From Enterococcus plantarum (lineage in GTDB: Bacteria > Bacillota > Bacilli > Lactobacillales > Enterococcaceae): DNA of 64,000 nucleotides. Positions 59,430 through 64,000 of this stretch are shown piece by piece. How positions within the stretch are numbered: position 1 is the stretch's first letter; every line of letters starts with the position of its first letter. Under the pieces are notes generated by a model, which was given only the letters and a program-made list of their open reading frames with translations, had not been told where the DNA came from and did not search any database. The stretch covers positions 1 to 64,000 of the forward strand of contig NZ_MIKA01000012.1 in NCBI RefSeq assembly GCF_001730295.1, written 5' to 3'. The position numbers and the translations under genes are program-made.

Positions 59430-59757
59430 CTTCCGAACCTATTTAACAGAGACTGAACTCGTTGATTGTCTGCTTTCCTATGATGACGCATTAAGACTTG
59501 GATACGGCTACTATCAAGACTTTCTTTATGCTATACATACAGAAGATTACAAAAGATTTTACGAGTCATTAACGAAAATTATTCCCTGCTTCCCCCGTAT
59601 TTATCAAACACCCATTGATCCCTTTAAGAAATATCAAAATGAAATTAAAAACGCACTAGAATTGTCTTATTCTAATGGGTCATTAGAAGACTTGAATAAC
59701 CATATCAAAGTACTGAAAAGAAATGCCTATGGGTTTCGTAACTTTTTATATTTTTAA
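59430..59757 (+). pseudogene. ISL3-family transposase remnant
   Basis: An open frame from about 59431 to a TAA at 59755-59757 encodes LGYGYYQDFLYAIH and SYSNGSLEDLNNHIKVLKR followed by NAYGFRNFLYF, the C-terminal third of an ISL3 transposase. It lacks the N-terminal two thirds, the reading frame breaks upstream, and it ends early compared with the copy at 1-268 (no FRSRIY tail). It is a dead relic. 59758-60028 contains no gene. Confidence 0.8.
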
Positions 59758-60028
59758 GGTAAGAATTTCTTTGTACTTTAGTCCTGTTCTTTTTCAACCA
59801 TATAGAAAAAACTAGTGGAATGTTCCTATAGGCTTCATACTATCGATTTAATTCTTTACCAATATTAGTTGACAAAGAGCCTGAAATATCCACAATATTC
59901 TACACCTTACAAAACTTTCAAATTCCGGCTTGTATCTCACTTATCCTTAAATAGTCTTTTTCCTTCTTTGTTGCGATGAGACATTACTGCTCTTTTTCGG
60001 AAGATATCCAAAGAAATCTAACTACTTT

Positions 60029-61396
60029 TTAATCATTATTAAACATAAAATCCATTAATTGATTCCAGTATGTTTTTTTGCCAATTACAAACAAAAGACT
60101 TCCTGTTAATCCATATCTAACTGTATTTTTTTCAGAAATTTTTACCTCTCCTTTGACCACAAAGAATGTTCCTGCCTCAGTAGTTGTACTCGTTTCGGCT
60201 ATTTCGGTCACTTTTCCTGTTAGTATCTGTTCAGAGATTCCTTTTCTATCTAATCTCATACGTATCGGCATACCAACTTTGATATGTGACATTTTATCTG
60301 ATGAGATTTGTGATTCTACTATTAACTTTTTTTCATTACTTTTTGTATATATATCCGCAATCACAGTACCTTTTGGAATATCCTTAACTTTTTCATATGA
60401 TTGGTTTAAATGAATGGTCCCATCAATAGGAGCTAAAATTTTTGAATTCTTTAATTCATTTTCCACACTCTTTAGCGTTACTTCATTTTTTTCTTTTGCC
60501 GCTAATAATTCTTTCTGTTTTTCTTTTGCTGCAGCTATTTGCTGCTCTTTTGTCTGTTCAACTATTGCTATTTGGCTATTTATTTCACCTGTAGGTTCAA
60601 CAGGTGTAGTGATTGCTTCTTTTTGTATATCTAATTGATCTATGGCTTGTTGTAACTGATTGATCAACTGATCTATTTCTGTCAATACTGTTGCTTTCAC
60701 TCGTTCTTTCTCTATCTCTTGTGCTTGGTTTGCCTAAATTTGCCATAATTCATATTGTGACATGTACTCGGTGCTATAATTATGAATATTTTGTTGATTA
60801 ATCCATGCTGTCCTTATTTGTATTAACTCTTGTAATTTACTCTGTTTTTTTGCTATTTGAACATTTAACTGATTAACATTACTTAATGCATTTTGTACAT
60901 TACTTTGATAATTATTTTCAACTTGTTTATTTGCCTGAATAGTTTTTTCTTTACTTTTGAAAAAAGCATTAATTTGATTAGAATAACCATATGCATCTTC
61001 TTGTGTAAATAGATTTTTTTCTTCTTCTAAGCTTTTAATAAAAACACTAAGTGTATCATTTTTATTTTTCAAAGTCTCGATCTCAGTATCCAATTGCTCT
61101 TTTTGTTTCGTTAAATTTTCTACGTCAAAACTAATTAATGCATCTCCTTTTTTTATTTCCAGATTCTCTTTAAGATTATTGCTCTGAATAGACGCTTCTA
61201 TTGGAACTTGTATGGGCACAATATTTTTTGAGCTTATCTTTGCGGTACCATGGACTACTTGTTCTGAAGAACCTAAGACAAGGAATAGTATGATACCTAA
61301 AATTAGAACTATCATTGGATACAACACCCATTGGTAGTAACGAGAGTGCTGTTGCAAATAAACTGTTGATGTATTTTTCCAATCGTTATTCATCAT
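60029..61396 (-). pseudogene. Bacteriocin secretion accessory protein (HlyD/LcnD-type), split by one amber codon
   Basis: The N-terminal part (60734-61396, 220 aa) has one membrane helix (about 20-42) and the first coiled coil. A TAG at 60734-60736 follows TGG-CAA-ATT, and the same frame continues without shift through ANQAQEIEKERVKATVLTEI to 60029 (lipoyl/barrel part, SKILAPIDGTIHL). The whole frame is 455 codons, the normal length for TIGR01000-type accessory proteins. One base change (CAG to TAG) explains it. The protein normally bridges the C39 ABC exporter and the cell wall. Unless suppressed or re-initiated at GTG (60698-60700), it is inactive. Confidence 0.88.
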
Positions 61397-61403
61397 TTCC
61401 CTC

Positions 61404-63560
61404 CTAACTATCTATTTCCCAGAACTTTTGATAAATGCCACCTTGATAACGTAACTTTTCATGTGTACCTTGTTCTACTAACCTTCCTTTATCCATCACC
61501 AATATTTTATCACTCAATTTAGCGATGGATAAATGATGAGCAATAAAGAGAATAGTCTTATTAGAGAGTTTGTTTAAACTTTCTATAATTTTATGCTCTA
61601 ATAAAGTATCTAAACCGCTTGTAGCTTCATCCAATAATAAAATGTTCGCATCTTTTAATAACGCTCTTGCTAATGCCAATCGTTGTTTCTGCCCCCCCGA
61701 TAAATTAGAAGCTCCCTCTTCAACTATCATATCAAAGCGTAGCGGTTGCTGGTTAATAAATTCTAGTAGCTGAACTGTGTCGCAAACTTCTATTATTCGA
61801 TCAAACGATACATTATTAGAAAGACCAAAGAGTAAATTTTCGAGTATTGTTCCATGAAAGAAAAAAGATTCTTGAGAAACATATGTCACGTGGTCTCTTA
61901 ACAAATCAGGATTCATATCTAGCATGTTGACTTTCTGATAAAGTATTTCTCCTTCAGTTGGTGTATAAAAGTGAACAAGTAACTTAGCTAATGTAGATTT
62001 TCCTGAACCGCTCATGCCTACTATTGCAACTTTTTCACCTGCAGAAATAGACATGGAAATATCTTTTAATACTGGTTCTTTCATGCCATAAGAAAATGAC
62101 ACATTTTTCATTGTAATATCCCTCAGGAATATAGTATTATCAATATTTTTTATTGTTGTCTCCTCTCTTTTTTCAGGTTCAATATGAAAGATTTCATTGA
62201 TTCGACGATTAGCAACTTGAGCTGTTTGTATTTTAGTTTGAAGATTAATGATATTTTGTAATGGCTCCGTAAAAAAAACAAGTAATGCATTAAATGTTAT
62301 CAGTTGACCTAAACTAATTTTTCCATCCATAACATAATATGAACCAACCCACAAAATGAGTACAGTACTAATCAGCTGAATAGCATGTTTGATTGCTTGT
62401 TGAAGATTATTTAAGTTTGTATTTTTAAAAGATTTTTTCATCAACTTAATAAATTGTTGCTCTACTCTATCATAGACTTTTTCTTCTCCATTATATGTTT
62501 TAATTGTTTCCATTCCTTTCAAACTTTCAATAATGCTTGAGTTAACCGTTGCACTGGCAATCATTTCTTCTTCATTAAGTTGATCAAAGGTTTTAACAAA
62601 TGTAACAATTGATAAAAAATAAAATGGAATGGTTCCTAAAGCGATAAGAAATAATTCTCTATTTTGAATAAACAATGTTACACCTATAGCGATTACCATT
62701 CCAACATCTAAAAATATAGATAAAATGGCACTCGCCAGAGCATCGATTATTTTATTAGCATCAAGAAATCGAGAAATAATTTCTCCTGATTTTCTTGTTG
62801 AAAAAAAAGACATAGGTAATTTTAGTACATGTTTGAAATAACTTAACACAATCGATATACTCATACGTTGGCCTAGTATAATTAATAAGTAACCACGTAC
62901 ATATTCAAAAAATACTTGGAATACATACATAAAAATGAATCCTACGGATATTACATTAAACGTTGATATAATGTTGTTCGGAACAAAATAATCAATAATT
63001 CCTTGGAAATAGTAAGAGCTTATTACGCCAAACAATGTGATAAGAAGAGAGACCAATATTATATTGAGAACTATCCCTTTTTGCTTTAAAAGGATTGGAA
63101 GGTATGATCCAATATTCTTAACTCGCTCAACAGATGGTTGGTAATGTTTATTAGGGTTCATTAGCAATAAAACACCTGTCCATTGCTCTGAAAACTCTTT
63201 GATTGTCAATTTAGATACACCTTTTCCTGGATCAGCAATATGCAGTAAATCCCCTTGAACGTTATAGATAACTACGTAATGGAAGTATTTTTGATCTACT
63301 AAAACATGAGCCACCAAAGGCAAAGTCAATTCAGTTTCTTTCCAAACGTTAGCATCTGCTTGAATTGCTTTGCAATCAAAATCGAATTTTTCAATACACC
63401 TTTTTAATCCCAACGCATAAGTTCCTTGTTTATCAGTCCCTGAGTATTCACGTAATTTGTTAATAGGTACTTCTGTTTTATAGTAATTTAAAATCATAGC
63501 TAAACAAGCGATGCCGCAATCCTTTTCGTCTTGTTGTTTTATTAATTTCATTCTTTTCAT
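61404..63560 (-). CDS. Bacteriocin ABC exporter with C39 leader peptidase
   Basis: A 718-residue PCAT. The peptidase C39 domain (about 1-150) has Cys in KQQDEKDCGIACLAMIL, His in KYFHYVVIYN and Asp in LHIADPGKG. Six helices follow (about 165-450), then the nucleotide-binding domain with Walker A VGMSGSGKSTLAKLLV, signature LSGGQKQRLALARALL and Walker B ANILLLDEATSGLD. It removes double-glycine leaders while exporting class II bacteriocins or pheromones. All catalytic residues are present. It lies 8 bp upstream of the broken accessory gene and downstream of two small peptide genes. Confidence 0.93.
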   Translation of the reverse strand: MKRMKLIKQQDEKDCGIACLAMILNYYKTEVPINKLREYSGTDKQGTYALGLKRCIEKFDFDCKAIQADANVWKETELTLPLVAHVLVDQKYFHYVVIYNVQGDLLHIADPGKGVSKLTIKEFSEQWTGVLLLMNPNKHYQPSVERVKNIGSYLPILLKQKGIVLNIILVSLLITLFGVISSYYFQGIIDYFVPNNIISTFNVISVGFIFMYVFQVFFEYVRGYLLIILGQRMSISIVLSYFKHVLKLPMSFFSTRKSGEIISRFLDANKIIDALASAILSIFLDVGMVIAIGVTLFIQNRELFLIALGTIPFYFLSIVTFVKTFDQLNEEEMIASATVNSSIIESLKGMETIKTYNGEEKVYDRVEQQFIKLMKKSFKNTNLNNLQQAIKHAIQLISTVLILWVGSYYVMDGKISLGQLITFNALLVFFTEPLQNIINLQTKIQTAQVANRRINEIFHIEPEKREETTIKNIDNTIFLRDITMKNVSFSYGMKEPVLKDISMSISAGEKVAIVGMSGSGKSTLAKLLVHFYTPTEGEILYQKVNMLDMNPDLLRDHVTYVSQESFFFHGTILENLLFGLSNNVSFDRIIEVCDTVQLLEFINQQPLRFDMIVEEGASNLSGGQKQRLALARALLKDANILLLDEATSGLDTLLEHKIIESLNKLSNKTILFIAHHLSIAKLSDKILVMDKGRLVEQGTHEKLRYQGGIYQKFWEIDS

Positions 63561-63722
63561 TCTTTTACAATTCTCCTCGAAATTAAATAAATACTTTTAT
63601 TCTATTCTTTAAATTCATAGTACTATATACTATTTTTTGATTCAGTAGAAAAAAGTATATTGATTATTAATTATTTCTGTCGAAAAGACTCAAAATAATA
63701 CTGTAGTTTCCATACCAACTAA

Positions 63723-63757
63723 AAAGCCTAAAGGAGTTCATTCCCTTAAGCTTCTAT
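63723..63757 (-). terminator. Terminator after the small membrane peptide gene
   Basis: Minus strand AGCTTAAGGGA pairs imperfectly with TCCTTTAGGCT, followed by TTTTTAG. It separates the small peptide genes from the exporter gene. The rest of 63561-63722 is AT-rich and should hold the exporter promoter. Confidence 0.65.
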
Positions 63758-63769
63758 TGTTTTTATATT

Positions 63770-63925
63770 TTAAAAGTATGAAATAGTAGATTGTATAAGT
63801 AGTAATAAAATCACTATCAATAATGGTTTTGTTCCATTAACTTTTTTAGTAACCATCATTACAACTATAACGGCCATGACGATTATGATAATAGCTGATA
63901 AAACATAATATAAATTTCTATTCAT
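63770..63925 (-). CDS. 51-residue two-helix membrane peptide, putative bacteriocin immunity protein
   Basis: ATG at 63925 follows TGGAGAGATAATA. The product has two hydrophobic helices (YVLSAIIIIVMAVIVVMMV and LLIVILLLLIQSTISYF) joined by the basic turn TKKVNGTKP. It sits 19 bp after the end of another small gene and upstream of a C39 exporter, the usual place for an immunity protein. No family is recognised, and a bacteriocin subunit itself is also possible. Confidence 0.65.
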   Translation of the reverse strand: MNRNLYYVLSAIIIIVMAVIVVMMVTKKVNGTKPLLIVILLLLIQSTISYF

Positions 63926-63944
63926 TATTATCTCTCCAGACTTG

Positions 63945-64000
63945 TTACCTTTTAGCTAAATCAGACCCAAATTTATATCCAGCATTATAAGCTGCTACAA
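63945..64000 (-). CDS. Putative class II bacteriocin precursor, C-terminal end (cut by window)
   Basis: The frame ends TAA at 63945-63947 and is open to the window edge, reading VAAYNAGYKFGSDLAKR. A short Gly/Ala-containing amphipathic end with a basic tail, upstream of an immunity-like peptide and a C39 peptidase-exporter, fits a class II bacteriocin (or induction peptide). The double-glycine leader lies outside the window, so the call rests on context. Confidence 0.5.
   Translation of the reverse strand, partial: VAAYNAGYKFGSDLAKR

Overview
The window reads as low-GC Gram-positive chromosome, most likely Enterococcus or a close relative outside E. faecalis sensu stricto. The evidence is strong AGGAGG-type ribosome sites, BglG/PRD-controlled PTS operons, a MerR regulator divergent from a two-gene ABC exporter of the ChlR-EfrEF type, an Fst-type toxin locus, KxYKxGKxW-like and LysM surface proteins, and a C39-peptidase bacteriocin exporter. 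No rRNA or tRNA gene was seen. The species call is an inference.

Layout. 1-360: right end of an ISL3-family insertion sequence. 363-899: DUF308 membrane protein. 1001-11630: a complete type I-C CRISPR-Cas locus, transcribed right to left. It runs from a divergent control region (11400-11630) through a 56-residue membrane protein, cas3, cas5c, cas8c, cas7c, cas4, a broken cas1 and cas2 to a leader and an array of 29 repeats and 28 spacers. 11640-13700: an island of small genes and RNAs, with an Fst-type toxin-antitoxin, two homologous putative small RNAs and two orphan antitoxin-like proteins. 13774-18820: housekeeping and regulatory genes (DJ-1/PfpI, WYL regulator, Crp-family regulator, MFS exporter). 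18820-22090: MetQ-MetI-short MetN plus lipoate ligase. 22450-27148: a large surface protein next to a tyrosine integrase. 27980-34811 and 43164-47471: aryl-beta-glucoside uptake and hydrolysis modules (two bglG-PTS-GH1 operons with RAT/terminator leaders, and a third GH1 gene beside an RpiR regulator). 34852-42246: cell-wall genes (LysM proteins, an N-acetylglucosaminidase, coiled-coil proteins) and a decayed chitin-binding gene. 47784-54732: metal P-type ATPase, peptide-binding lipoprotein, OsmC, phosphoesterase, thioredoxin-like protein and MerR regulator. 54831-58348: heterodimeric ABC multidrug exporter. 58440-60020: decayed mobile-element debris. 60029-64000: bacteriocin export locus with a nonsense-split accessory gene, cut off at the window edge inside a small secreted-peptide gene.

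Two observations stand out. (1) Divergent from the cas operon is a stand-alone transcription unit with its own promoter. It holds one CRISPR-like repeat whose last 11 nt are identical to the array repeat, followed by a spacer-like segment and a hairpin. The spacer-like segment matches 19 of its first 21 positions to the 5' leader of the cas operon, next to a TTC motif, which is the type I-C PAM. This is the architecture expected of a crRNA-like guide that lets Cascade repress its own operon (CreR/mini-CRISPR logic). (2) cas1 is broken by a 68-bp insertion made of a 34-bp duplication of cas1 sequence flanking 34 bp of unrelated DNA. These are the dimensions of a spacer acquisition event, so the adaptation machinery may have integrated a spacer into its own gene.

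The bgl modules work together: each PTS imports and phosphorylates beta-glucosides, GH1 enzymes cleave the phosphorylated products, and BglG proteins read through leader terminators at RAT sites. Interpretations beyond direct reading are marked as such in each entry.
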